A DNA stretch of 5,902 nucleotides from Oscillospiraceae bacterium (GTDB lineage: Bacteria; Bacillota_A; Clostridia; Oscillospirales; Ruminococcaceae), in assembly GCA_017440445.1 (NCBI GenBank), contig JAFSHE010000089.1:1-5902 (forward strand), given 5' to 3'. Positions within the stretch are counted from its first letter, which is position 1. Each line of letters starts with the position of its first letter. Shown here piece after piece: positions 1 through 5,902 of the stretch. The position numbers and the translations under genes are program-made. The notes beneath the pieces are model-generated. The model made no database searches and was not told the origin of the DNA. It worked only from the letters and a program-made list of their open reading frames with translations.

Positions 1-595
1 CCTTTTCAAACGAAAGCATGGTGCTGTCGCCATGACCACTGTATATCTTATATTCGCCCTCTATCTCGGCGATCTTCTGAAGTGATCTGCCCATCTCCGC
101 ACCGCTTGCGGAATATCCGTCCGTTCTTCCTATCGAGCCGCAGAACAGCGTATCTCCTGCGAAGATAACATCTCCCACAAACAGCATGCAGCAGCCTGCG
201 GTATGCCCGGGAGTTCCCATCGCTCTGAACGTAAGCCCACAGACCGTGAACTCCTCTCCGTCAGCAAAGCTGCGGTCAAGGGATACAGGCTCAAACGGAA
301 TGTGCGGCATGAAATCCGCCCAGCTTTTCACTGCGCTTTTAAACATCTCCTCGTCAAGCCTTGCACCTATCACCTCGCAGCCTGTTCGGCGCACAAGCTC
401 AGGTACTCCCGCAAAGTGGTCAAAGTGTCCATGTGTGAGTATTATAGCCCCAAGCGTAAGCTCCTTACTATTAAGGAACATCAGCACCTCAGAGGAGGAC
501 GCAGGATCTATCACGACCGCCTGTTTGTCATCACCCTCGATAATATAGCAATTGGTCTGAAGTGCGCCAAGGGGAAATTCGTATATCTTATTCAT
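1..595 (-). CDS. Metallo-beta-lactamase-fold hydrolase (glyoxalase II-like), 3' end cut by window edge
   Basis: This is a probable cytoplasmic zinc-dependent hydrolase of the small glyoxalase-II-like (YcbL-type) group. Members hydrolyse thioesters such as S-lactoylglutathione or remain unassigned, so the substrate here is unknown. The visible 198 residues begin MNKIYEFPLG. They carry the complete metal-ligand set: the HxHxDH motif in THGHFDH (H55, H57, D59, H60), H131 in TPGHT, D148 in AGDTLF, and H188 in SGHGD. The family is usually about 200-215 residues, so only a short C-terminal tail should be missing beyond base 1. The ATG at 595 is preceded by AAGGAG (606-601) with a 5-nt spacer, which fixes the start. 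The gene follows the acetyltransferase by 35 nt and is probably the distal gene of the same operon. In many Clostridia a hydrolase of this kind follows relA (directly or after dtd). The fold assignment is very secure and the substrate is open. Confidence 0.93.
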   Translation of the reverse strand, partial: MNKIYEFPLGALQTNCYIIEGDDKQAVVIDPASSSEVLMFLNSKELTLGAIILTHGHFDHFAGVPELVRRTGCEVIGARLDEEMFKSAVKSWADFMPHIPFEPVSLDRSFADGEEFTVCGLTFRAMGTPGHTAGCCMLFVGDVIFAGDTLFCGSIGRTDGYSASGAEMGRSLQKIAEIEGEYKIYSGHGDSTMLSFEK

Positions 596-630
596 GTTTT
601 CTCCTTAAAAAAAGACAGATAATACTGTTT

Positions 631-1065
631 TCAGATATCTTTTCTGAAACAAATAATACGGTTTACTTCATCAAAGCCCACCGATAAATGAAATCTGAGG
701 CTGTTTTCATTGGTCAGCTCACAATCGCTTGCAAATTCGCTGCATCCCATATCCTTAGCCCATTTTTCACAGGCACTGACCAATTCTCTTGCGTAACCTT
801 TATTACGGTATTCATCTATGATATATACGCCTTCAAGATACCCTACGGGAGAGGTGCTTGTACCCTCGACATAATCCTTTCTCAGACTGCACTGAGCGAA
901 ACCTGTCGGAGTATCCTCCGAATATCTGATAAAACACACCGAATTTCTGCTATTGACGATATTCAGAAAGTCCTTTTCCAACTCGGAAAGCGAAGCACTA
1001 TCCCACATCTGAATTGCCAATTCCGCTAAAATGCGGATATCCTTTTCTGTTGCTGTTTTTATCAA
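631..1065 (-). CDS. GNAT N-acetyltransferase, aminoglycoside 6'-N-acetyltransferase (AAC(6')-I) type
   Basis: This is a 144-residue GCN5-related acetyltransferase, probably cytoplasmic and acetyl-CoA dependent. The acetyl-CoA pyrophosphate loop is visible as EYRNKGYA (residues 85-92, RxxGxA form). Two blocks point to the AAC(6')-I aminoglycoside family rather than to a generic GNAT. One is the stretch DYVEGTSTSPVGYLEG (64-79). The other is EFASDCEL (110-117) with FHLSVGF following and NRIICF near the C-terminus. Both resemble chromosomal AAC(6') enzymes from memory, without a database search. I place the start at TTG 1065 because GAGGTGATC, a near-perfect Shine-Dalgarno, lies just upstream. 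An in-frame GTG at 1074 would give three more residues but is itself part of that Shine-Dalgarno. The gene lies 22 nt after the GIY-YIG gene and 35 nt before the hydrolase. Its GC is about 43% in a hand-counted 360-nt stretch, lower than the core genes. Actual aminoglycoside acetylation is inferred, not shown. Confidence 0.88.
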   Translation of the reverse strand: MIKTATEKDIRILAELAIQMWDSASLSELEKDFLNIVNSRNSVCFIRYSEDTPTGFAQCSLRKDYVEGTSTSPVGYLEGVYIIDEYRNKGYARELVSACEKWAKDMGCSEFASDCELTNENSLRFHLSVGFDEVNRIICFRKDI

Positions 1066-1068
1066 ACA

Positions 1069-1078
1069 GATCACCTCT
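1069..1078 (-). promoter_or_regulatory. Ribosome binding site that selects a TTG start for the acetyltransferase
   Basis: Read on the minus strand the site is AGAGGTGATC. Nine contiguous bases (GAGGTGATC, 1077-1069) match the complement of the bacterial 16S rRNA 3' tail. The GAGG core ends 8 nt before TTG 1065, an ideal distance. The GTG at 1074-1072, which a start-finder may choose, lies inside this site and has no good Shine-Dalgarno of its own upstream. The TTG is therefore the better start. Confidence 0.75.
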
Positions 1079-1087
1079 GATTGCTTA

Positions 1088-1621
1088 TCACTTTTTGGTC
1101 AGCTTTGCCCCGCCCTTGGTTTTATTATAGGACTCCGTCGCATTGAATGCCTCTATCAGCTTCTTTTCCATATCATTAAGCTTCTTCACCTTGCAGGGAA
1201 TTATCCGCACATACGCTTCCATTCCGTATTTAATATCGGCGTACACATCGCCCTTTCCCTTGCCGCTGAAATGGTTATGCACTCTCTGACAGACATTCAC
1301 CGATTGCCCGATATAGATGTTATCATAATTCTTGAAACGGTTGAAGTGTACCTTTTTCTCAAATATCATGATAACATAGCAGCCCGAGAAGTCATTATAC
1401 TTATAGCCTGTCTGATTTCCCTCGCTGTCCTCGGTTATCCAGTTTTCTTCAAACTCGGTATAATGTATAAATTTTCCCGAGCGTATCTTTCTCCTCAGGC
1501 GGGAATTTGTTATCTTCCTGCGGTTTCTTATCAGAACAAACAGCAACATCAGAAGCACGAGCGCTCCCGCCACAATGTAGATATGCTGCTGCAAAAGCTG
1601 ACTGAGCCAAGTAAGATCCAT
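1088..1621 (-). CDS. Membrane-anchored GIY-YIG domain protein
   Basis: This 177-residue protein has one N-terminal membrane helix (about residues 13-31, IYIVAGALVLLMLLFVLI), followed by a basic stretch RNRRK. By the positive-inside rule the rest should face the cytoplasm. Residues about 79-171 resemble a GIY-YIG nuclease domain: G80-C-Y82 stands for GIY, Y103-I-G105 for YIG (in NIYIGQS), then R113 with H117, E152 in MEKKLIEAF and N166 in YNKTKGG. These match the usual Tyr, Tyr, Arg, Glu and Asn signature positions, so the fold may be catalytically competent. I do not recognise a named family, and the function is unknown; DNA or RNA cleavage near the membrane is only a possibility. The ATG at 1621 overlaps the relA stop by one base (TAATG), and AGGAAAG lies 6-7 nt upstream inside relA, suggesting translational coupling. 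GC is about 42% in a hand-counted stretch, below relA and the hydrolase. Confidence 0.85.
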   Translation of the reverse strand: MDLTWLSQLLQQHIYIVAGALVLLMLLFVLIRNRRKITNSRLRRKIRSGKFIHYTEFEENWITEDSEGNQTGYKYNDFSGCYVIMIFEKKVHFNRFKNYDNIYIGQSVNVCQRVHNHFSGKGKGDVYADIKYGMEAYVRIIPCKVKKLNDMEKKLIEAFNATESYNKTKGGAKLTKK

Positions 1622-3795
1622 TACTGCTTTCCTGTTCTCTCGACCGAAATAACACCGGGGATCTTCTTAACCTTCTGCATGAGGTTTGTAAGCTGATCCA
1701 TTCCCGCTATCTCAATGGTGACCATCAGGTTTGCGTTGCCGTTTTTGAGCTGATGTGCATTCATCTCATGAATGGGTATCCTGTAAGAGGCGATCGTCAT
1801 GGAGATATCTGCGATCATGGCAGTTCTGTCCTCGGTGATGATATCGATAGTCGCACGATATGTGGAATCGTCCACACCTGCCCAGCTTGCCTTGATCCAG
1901 CGCTCCTTGTTCTCCTCGCTCTCCATGTTGTTTACTACATTTATGCAATCCTGCTTATGGATGGAAACGCCAAAACCTCGTGTCACAAAGCCTATTACAG
2001 GGTCGCCCGGAAGCGGATTACAGCACTGCGCAAACTTTACAAGGCAGTTGTCCACGCCCTCTACGATAATGCCCTTCTTGCGGCTGCGGCGGTTATTCTC
2101 GCTGATATCCTCGTACGGAGTTGCATTTGTTATTCCCTGCTCCTTCTGCTGGCGCAGTTGCTCCTCCTTGATACGCTGGATTATCTTTGAAAGAGATACT
2201 CCCGCATAGCCTACGGCTGCGTAGAGGTCCTCCACATTACTGAAGCGCTGACGCTGTGCTATGCTCTGAAGAAGCTCAGGATCTAAAGATATTCCGTTAC
2301 GCTTAAACTCATGCTCAAGCTCTGCCTTTCCACGCTCCACATTCTCCTCACGGCGCTCCTTCTTGAACCAGCTGCGTATCTTAGCCTTTGCCTCGGTGGT
2401 CTTGGCGATATCCAGCCAGTTTCTGTTAGGACCGTAATTTGCTGAGCCTGAAGTAAGTATTTCAACTATATCGCCCGTCTTGATGGTATAATCAAAGCTT
2501 ACCATCCTGCCGCCGACCTTAGCGCCCGTCATCTTATTTCCGACCTGGGTGTGTATCGTATAGGCAAAATCGATGACAGTTGCACCCAGAGGAAGTGCGA
2601 TAACATCGCCCTTGGGAGTGAACGCAAACACCTCGTCCTGTGCAAGATCGGTCTTGATAGCATCAGCTATCTGCTCCACATCGTCAGCCTCCTGCTGACG
2701 CTCAAGAAGCTGTCTTATCCAGTCAAAGCGCTGCTCGCCTGCTGTGCTCTTGTTTATTCCCGCCTTGTATTTCCAGTGCGCCGCAACACCGTACTGTGCG
2801 GTGTTGTGCATTTCTACTGTCCTTATCTGCACCTCAAAGGGTATGCCCTCTCTGCCAATTACAGTGGTATGAAGCGACTGATAACGATTAGGCTTGGGAG
2901 TTGCGATATAGTCCTTGAATCTGTAAGGAATAGGACGGAACATATCATGTATAACACCCAGAACATTATAACATTCAATTACCGACTGTACGATAACACG
3001 CACTGCGTATACATCGTATATCTCATCAAAGCGCTTGTTCTTTACATACACCTTTTTATAGATACTATACGCAGACTTAACTCGTCCCTCAATTATCGGC
3101 TCGGGCTTTATATCTGTTATACGCTCGCTGATGCGACGCTTTATCGTATCGATAAAGCTGTCACGCTCATCCTTATGAAGCTCCAGCTGACGCTCTATCT
3201 CCTTGCAGCCATAGGGGTCAAGATAGTGGATCGCAATATCCTCCATCTCCTCCTTGACATCGCTCATACCAAGTCGGTGTGCGATCGGCGCATAGAAGTT
3301 CATAGTTTCAAGAGATGTCTTGCGCTGCTTGTGTGGCGGTCTTGCATCAAGGGTACGCATGTTATGAAGTCTGTCGGCAAGCTTGATGATTATAACTCGG
3401 ATATCCTTCGACATCGCCATAAGTATCTTACGGATATTCTCAGCCTGCTGCTCCTCCTTGGAATTAAGTGGTACCTGACCGATCTTGGTAACACCATCCA
3501 CCATCAACGCAACATCGTCGCCGAACTTTTTGCGTATCTCCTCAAGCGGGATATCAGTGTCCTCTACAACATCGTGAAGAAGTGCTGAACATATCGTATC
3601 TGTATCCATACAGTAGTCCAGCAGAATAGAAGCCACTGAGATAGGATGTGAAATATACGGATCTCCCGAAGAACGCACCTGCCCCTCGTGAGCATTATTC
3701 GCCAGATTATAGGCACGCATGATCTTTTCAAGGTCATACTGCTTTTCACTTGCCTTTATTTTTTCTACAAGTGCGTCAATGGTCTTACACTCCAT
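1621..3795 (-). CDS. relA: Bifunctional (p)ppGpp synthetase/hydrolase Rel (RelA/SpoT homologue)
   Basis: Rel makes and degrades the stringent-response alarmone (p)ppGpp from GTP/GDP and ATP, normally sensing uncharged tRNA on the ribosome. The 724 residues match the usual length of long Rel proteins. The order is: HD hydrolase domain (about 25-180; H50, H74-D75 with E78-D79 in HDVVEDT, D141 and N145 in LADRLHNM); synthetase domain (about 230-345; RVKS 238-241, D261, RFKD 292-295, NRYQSLH 303-309, EVQIRT 321-326); TGS domain (about 388-447); a helical region; the conserved-cysteine/zinc-finger region (C584, C591-C592, H613, C617); and a C-terminal ACT domain (about 647-722). The RFKD form of the synthetase loop is typical of bifunctional Rel/SpoT; monofunctional RelA has an acidic EFDD form. 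With an intact HD site, both activities are expected. ATG 3795 has GGGGAG 6 nt upstream. It lies 27 nt after recJ; apt, often found between the two, is absent. Confidence 0.98.
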   Translation of the reverse strand: MECKTIDALVEKIKASEKQYDLEKIMRAYNLANNAHEGQVRSSGDPYISHPISVASILLDYCMDTDTICSALLHDVVEDTDIPLEEIRKKFGDDVALMVDGVTKIGQVPLNSKEEQQAENIRKILMAMSKDIRVIIIKLADRLHNMRTLDARPPHKQRKTSLETMNFYAPIAHRLGMSDVKEEMEDIAIHYLDPYGCKEIERQLELHKDERDSFIDTIKRRISERITDIKPEPIIEGRVKSAYSIYKKVYVKNKRFDEIYDVYAVRVIVQSVIECYNVLGVIHDMFRPIPYRFKDYIATPKPNRYQSLHTTVIGREGIPFEVQIRTVEMHNTAQYGVAAHWKYKAGINKSTAGEQRFDWIRQLLERQQEADDVEQIADAIKTDLAQDEVFAFTPKGDVIALPLGATVIDFAYTIHTQVGNKMTGAKVGGRMVSFDYTIKTGDIVEILTSGSANYGPNRNWLDIAKTTEAKAKIRSWFKKERREENVERGKAELEHEFKRNGISLDPELLQSIAQRQRFSNVEDLYAAVGYAGVSLSKIIQRIKEEQLRQQKEQGITNATPYEDISENNRRSRKKGIIVEGVDNCLVKFAQCCNPLPGDPVIGFVTRGFGVSIHKQDCINVVNNMESEENKERWIKASWAGVDDSTYRATIDIITEDRTAMIADISMTIASYRIPIHEMNAHQLKNGNANLMVTIEIAGMDQLTNLMQKVKKIPGVISVERTGKQ

Positions 3796-3822
3796 TGTCT
3801 GCTCCCCTTTCCTTTTGCCCGA

Positions 3823-5847
3823 TCAAACCGTAGGCTGTGTTATCTGTGATCTCAGTTGTGCGAGTATACCCTGCGAAAACAGGTCCCGCTTTTCTGTTAC
3901 GGGAATTATCTGTGCCCGCTCCGCTCCCGCTGACAGGGATATCATCCCCGCCTCGCAGAATGCGTCAAGTGCGATGCGCAACATGCAGTAATTAACGCTG
4001 CCGCCGTAAACACACATATCCTCTGCGGACATCCTGTTTCCGCATCTTTTTACCATATCATATATATTCTTCAGCTTTTCCCTGTCGGGAATTACTCTCG
4101 GTGCAAGACGGCTGTCGCAGCCCTCACCGCGGACTATCGCCTCATACACCCGCTGTGCTGCAAAGAAGCGGTCCTCATTAAATCCTGACGGACGCACCTC
4201 CTGCACCTTCAGGTTTACGGAACGAACACCGTTATATTCGTTTATCTCGGCAGTTGCCATGATATCCACACTGCTGCCGACCTCTGCATGAAAATCCGCA
4301 AAGGACATCTGAAAGCTCAGCGCCTTAAGCACCGCTCCGCCTGACTCCACATCAAACGAAACATACTTTCCGTCCTTGAGCGCCCTTTTTCCTCGTACAA
4401 GACAGTTTTTCAGCAGAAATACAGGAACTCTGTTACCCTCTCCGAATGGCTCAAGCTTAGAAAGCTCCGATACATTTTCAACAGTAAGCTTGCTGCAATC
4501 CGTTTCCATATCTGCGCTTACGCTGTATTCAGGCATTTTGGGATATGTTCTTTCACAATACTCGTAAACTCTGCAGGTAAATTCCGCTATTGACTCCTGT
4601 GGAAGTGAAAAACCGCCTGCCTTGGGATGTCCACCGTATTTTGTAAGCAGGTCGGAACATTCCTCCAGCAATCTGTGGATGGAAAAACCGTCTATACCTC
4701 TCGCTGAGCCTCTGCCCTCGCCGTTTTCCACGCCGATAACAAACACGGGCTTGCCATAGCGCTCCAGAAGCCGTGTGCCGACTATTCCGATTATTCCATG
4801 ATTCCAACCCTCGCCCGAAAGGACGATAACACGCTGCGACAATATGGATGGGTCTGCAGCTATCTTCGCATAGGCCTGCTCAAGCACCTCTGCCTCCATA
4901 CTCCTGCGGTTTGTATTGAGAAGCTCCAGCTCCTCCGCAAGCAGCGATGCCGTTTCGGGAGAATCTGCCAGAAGCAGCCTTACAGCCTTCTCCGCAGAAG
5001 CCACACGTCCTGCGGCGTTTATCCTCGGGCAGACAGTATATGCTATCGATGTGGCTGTGACCTTTTCTGGGTCTGTACCTGCACATCTTAACAAACGCTC
5101 TATTCCGATATTCTGATTATTTCTTATATTTTCAAGACCTCTGCGTACTATGTAGCGGTTTTCGCCTGTAAGCGGCATAACATCGCCTATCGTACCTATC
5201 GCAGCAAGCTCCGCATACTGCTCCAGCACAAATTCCTCATCCTCCTCGAGAGCGCACAGAAGCTTAAGCACCACGCCCGCACCGCAAAGCTCCTTGCAAG
5301 GGGAATTGTCATCGGCACGGTGAGGGTCTATCAACGCTGCACAGTCAGGAAGCTCAGAGGACGGCTGATGGTGGTCGGTGATTATAAGCTCCACTCCGTT
5401 TTCGTGGATAAATTCCGCTTCCTTTATCGCAGAAATACCATTATCAACTGTAATAATAAGCTCCGTGCCGCTTTCTATGATGCGCTGAAGCGCATCTGTA
5501 TTCATTCCGTAGCCCTCTGTGCGGTCAGGGATATAGAAATCCACCTCGGCGCCCATCGCCTCAAGATAGCTGTGCAGCATTACAGTAGCTGTAACTCCGT
5601 CACAGTCGTAATCTCCGTAGACAGTTATCTTTTTTCCCTCGTCAAGGGCAGAGCGTATCACCTCTACCGCCTGCTCCATATCCCGCAGCAGGAATGGGTC
5701 GGAAAGCTCGCTGCATGCGAAATATTCACGTGCACGCTCCATATCATGTATACCACGGCAGGACAGCAGATCTCCAAGAAACTCTCCGAATTGCGCTGTC
5801 ATCTCCGCATTATTGTTATGTATATCAGGGGTTATCCATTTTTTCAT
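3823..5847 (-). CDS. recJ: Single-stranded-DNA-specific 5'-3' exonuclease RecJ
   Basis: RecJ degrades single-stranded DNA 5' to 3' in recombinational repair (RecFOR pathway), mismatch repair and replication-fork processing, using Mn2+/Mg2+. The 674 residues contain the DHH phosphoesterase motifs: VYGDYDCDGVTAT (76-88; D79, D81, D83), VDNG (134-137), the DHH triad (158-160), IGDV with D222, and CPRINAAGR (273-281). The DHHA1 domain follows, with GSARG (380-384) and GGHPKAGG (405-412), then the OB-fold region (about 450-555, containing LEPFGEGNRVPVF). A C-terminal extension of about 115 residues ends in a region that looks like a helical or winged-helix module, as Firmicutes RecJ proteins often have. 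I choose ATG 5847 (MKKWITPD), which resembles starts of other RecJ proteins and follows CGGAG by 9 nt. An in-frame ATG at 5892 would add 15 residues unlike the family, and its codon lies inside an inverted-repeat arm. It is the first gene of the visible operon. Confidence 0.96.
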   Translation of the reverse strand: MKKWITPDIHNNNAEMTAQFGEFLGDLLSCRGIHDMERAREYFACSELSDPFLLRDMEQAVEVIRSALDEGKKITVYGDYDCDGVTATVMLHSYLEAMGAEVDFYIPDRTEGYGMNTDALQRIIESGTELIITVDNGISAIKEAEFIHENGVELIITDHHQPSSELPDCAALIDPHRADDNSPCKELCGAGVVLKLLCALEEDEEFVLEQYAELAAIGTIGDVMPLTGENRYIVRRGLENIRNNQNIGIERLLRCAGTDPEKVTATSIAYTVCPRINAAGRVASAEKAVRLLLADSPETASLLAEELELLNTNRRSMEAEVLEQAYAKIAADPSILSQRVIVLSGEGWNHGIIGIVGTRLLERYGKPVFVIGVENGEGRGSARGIDGFSIHRLLEECSDLLTKYGGHPKAGGFSLPQESIAEFTCRVYEYCERTYPKMPEYSVSADMETDCSKLTVENVSELSKLEPFGEGNRVPVFLLKNCLVRGKRALKDGKYVSFDVESGGAVLKALSFQMSFADFHAEVGSSVDIMATAEINEYNGVRSVNLKVQEVRPSGFNEDRFFAAQRVYEAIVRGEGCDSRLAPRVIPDREKLKNIYDMVKRCGNRMSAEDMCVYGGSVNYCMLRIALDAFCEAGMISLSAGAERAQIIPVTEKRDLFSQGILAQLRSQITQPTV

Positions 5848-5856
5848 TATATAAAG

Positions 5857-5872
5857 CTCCGTTTGCTCGGAG
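5857..5872 (-). promoter_or_regulatory. Small hairpin containing the recJ ribosome binding site
   Basis: On the minus strand CTCCG (5872-5868) and CGGAG (5861-5857) form a perfect 5-bp inverted repeat around the six-base loop AGCAAA. CGGAG is the only Shine-Dalgarno-like sequence before ATG 5847 (9-nt spacer), so pairing would hide it. The left arm shares bases 5870-5872 with the larger inverted repeat upstream, so the two hairpins cannot form fully at once. The regulatory role is inferred; a 5-bp stem alone could be chance. Confidence 0.45.
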
Positions 5873-5899
5873 ACTGATGTATAAATATCCATCAGTCCC
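5870..5899 (-). repeat. Inverted repeat (8 bp perfect, 10 bp with one G-U) in the recJ leader
   Basis: GACTGATG (5897-5890) and CATCAGTC (5879-5872) are exact reverse complements around the 10-base AT-rich spacer GATATTTATA. Two further pairs (G-C and G-U) extend the stem outward in RNA. No T-run follows on the minus strand, so it is not a standard terminator of an upstream gene. It could be an operator for a dimeric regulator or an mRNA leader stem that frees the recJ ribosome binding site. It overlaps the alternative recJ start ATG at 5892-5890, which argues against that start. Sequence upstream of base 5902 is not visible. Confidence 0.6.
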
Positions 5900-5902
5900 G
5901 AC

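Noticed and set aside
607..628. Possible terminator between the acetyltransferase and hydrolase genes: ACAG/CTGT stem followed by seven T on the minus strand
   Set aside because: The stem is only 4 bp and AT-rich, and the T-run abuts the hydrolase ribosome binding site. There is no room for a new promoter between them, so a chance A/T-rich spacer is more likely.
1031..1696. A 221-codon open frame on the plus strand, opposite the GIY-YIG gene and the end of relA
   Set aside because: It crosses a gene boundary on the other strand and is antisense to genes with clear motifs. Its hydrophobic stretches are the complement of the GIY-YIG coding sequence.
2784..2806. Perfect 8-bp inverted repeat CAACACCG/CGGTGTTG with a 7-base loop inside relA
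   Set aside because: It falls in a strongly conserved coding stretch (around NTAQYGVAA, residues 331-339), and codon choice alone can produce it. There is no adjoining T-run or gene boundary.
2551..3588. A 345-codon open frame on the plus strand opposite relA
   Set aside because: It lies wholly antisense to well-conserved Rel domains, its translation shows no recognisable motif, and it is best explained by the codon pattern of relA.
5846..5851. TATAAT on the minus strand overlapping the recJ start codon
   Set aside because: It matches a -10 box, but no -35-like hexamer lies 16-18 bases upstream. A promoter here would start transcription inside recJ, so it is probably just the A/T-rich start region.
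5320..5877. A 185-codon open frame on the plus strand opposite the start of recJ
   Set aside because: It is antisense to the catalytic DHH region of recJ and has no recognisable product.
5848..5892. Extended recJ N-terminus from ATG 5892 (15 extra residues)
   Set aside because: The added residues do not resemble RecJ N-termini and the codon lies in an inverted-repeat arm. MKKWITPD at 5847 looks like the family start. It remains possible, because its own upstream region is cut by the window edge.

Overview
The window looks like a piece of a Firmicutes (Clostridia) chromosome, most likely a Ruminococcus-like member of the Oscillospiraceae. The reasons are moderate GC (about 49-55% in the core genes by hand count of sample lines), strong AGGAGG-type ribosome binding sites, a long bifunctional Rel protein directly after recJ, and a downstream metallo-beta-lactamase-fold hydrolase, which is the clostridial recJ/relA neighbourhood. 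The genus is an inference.

All supported genes lie on the minus strand, so they read from the right end to the left. The order is: recJ (single-strand-specific 5'-3' exonuclease), relA/rel (bifunctional (p)ppGpp synthetase/hydrolase), a small membrane-anchored GIY-YIG protein, a GNAT acetyltransferase of the aminoglycoside 6'-N-acetyltransferase type, and a glyoxalase-II-like metallo-beta-lactamase-fold hydrolase whose last residues run off the left edge. The spacings are 27 nt, a 1-nt overlap (TAATG), 22 nt and 35 nt. No convincing terminator lies between the genes, so one polycistronic transcript is likely. No gap exceeds 55 nt, and no RNA gene, mobile element or CRISPR array is visible.

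The core genes look intact, with all the catalytic motifs I checked. Three things deserve attention. First, the GIY-YIG and acetyltransferase pair sits between relA and the hydrolase, where related genomes often have dtd. Its GC is clearly lower (about 42-43%) than that of the flanking genes, as expected of an accessory cassette. Second, the GIY-YIG protein combines one N-terminal membrane helix with a domain that keeps the nuclease signature residues, an unusual architecture without obvious function. Third, the right edge holds two overlapping inverted repeats just before the preferred recJ start. One contains the putative ribosome binding site, which suggests an alternative-structure switch or an operator.

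No wholly new multi-gene system is evident. The cassette and the recJ leader are the best leads.
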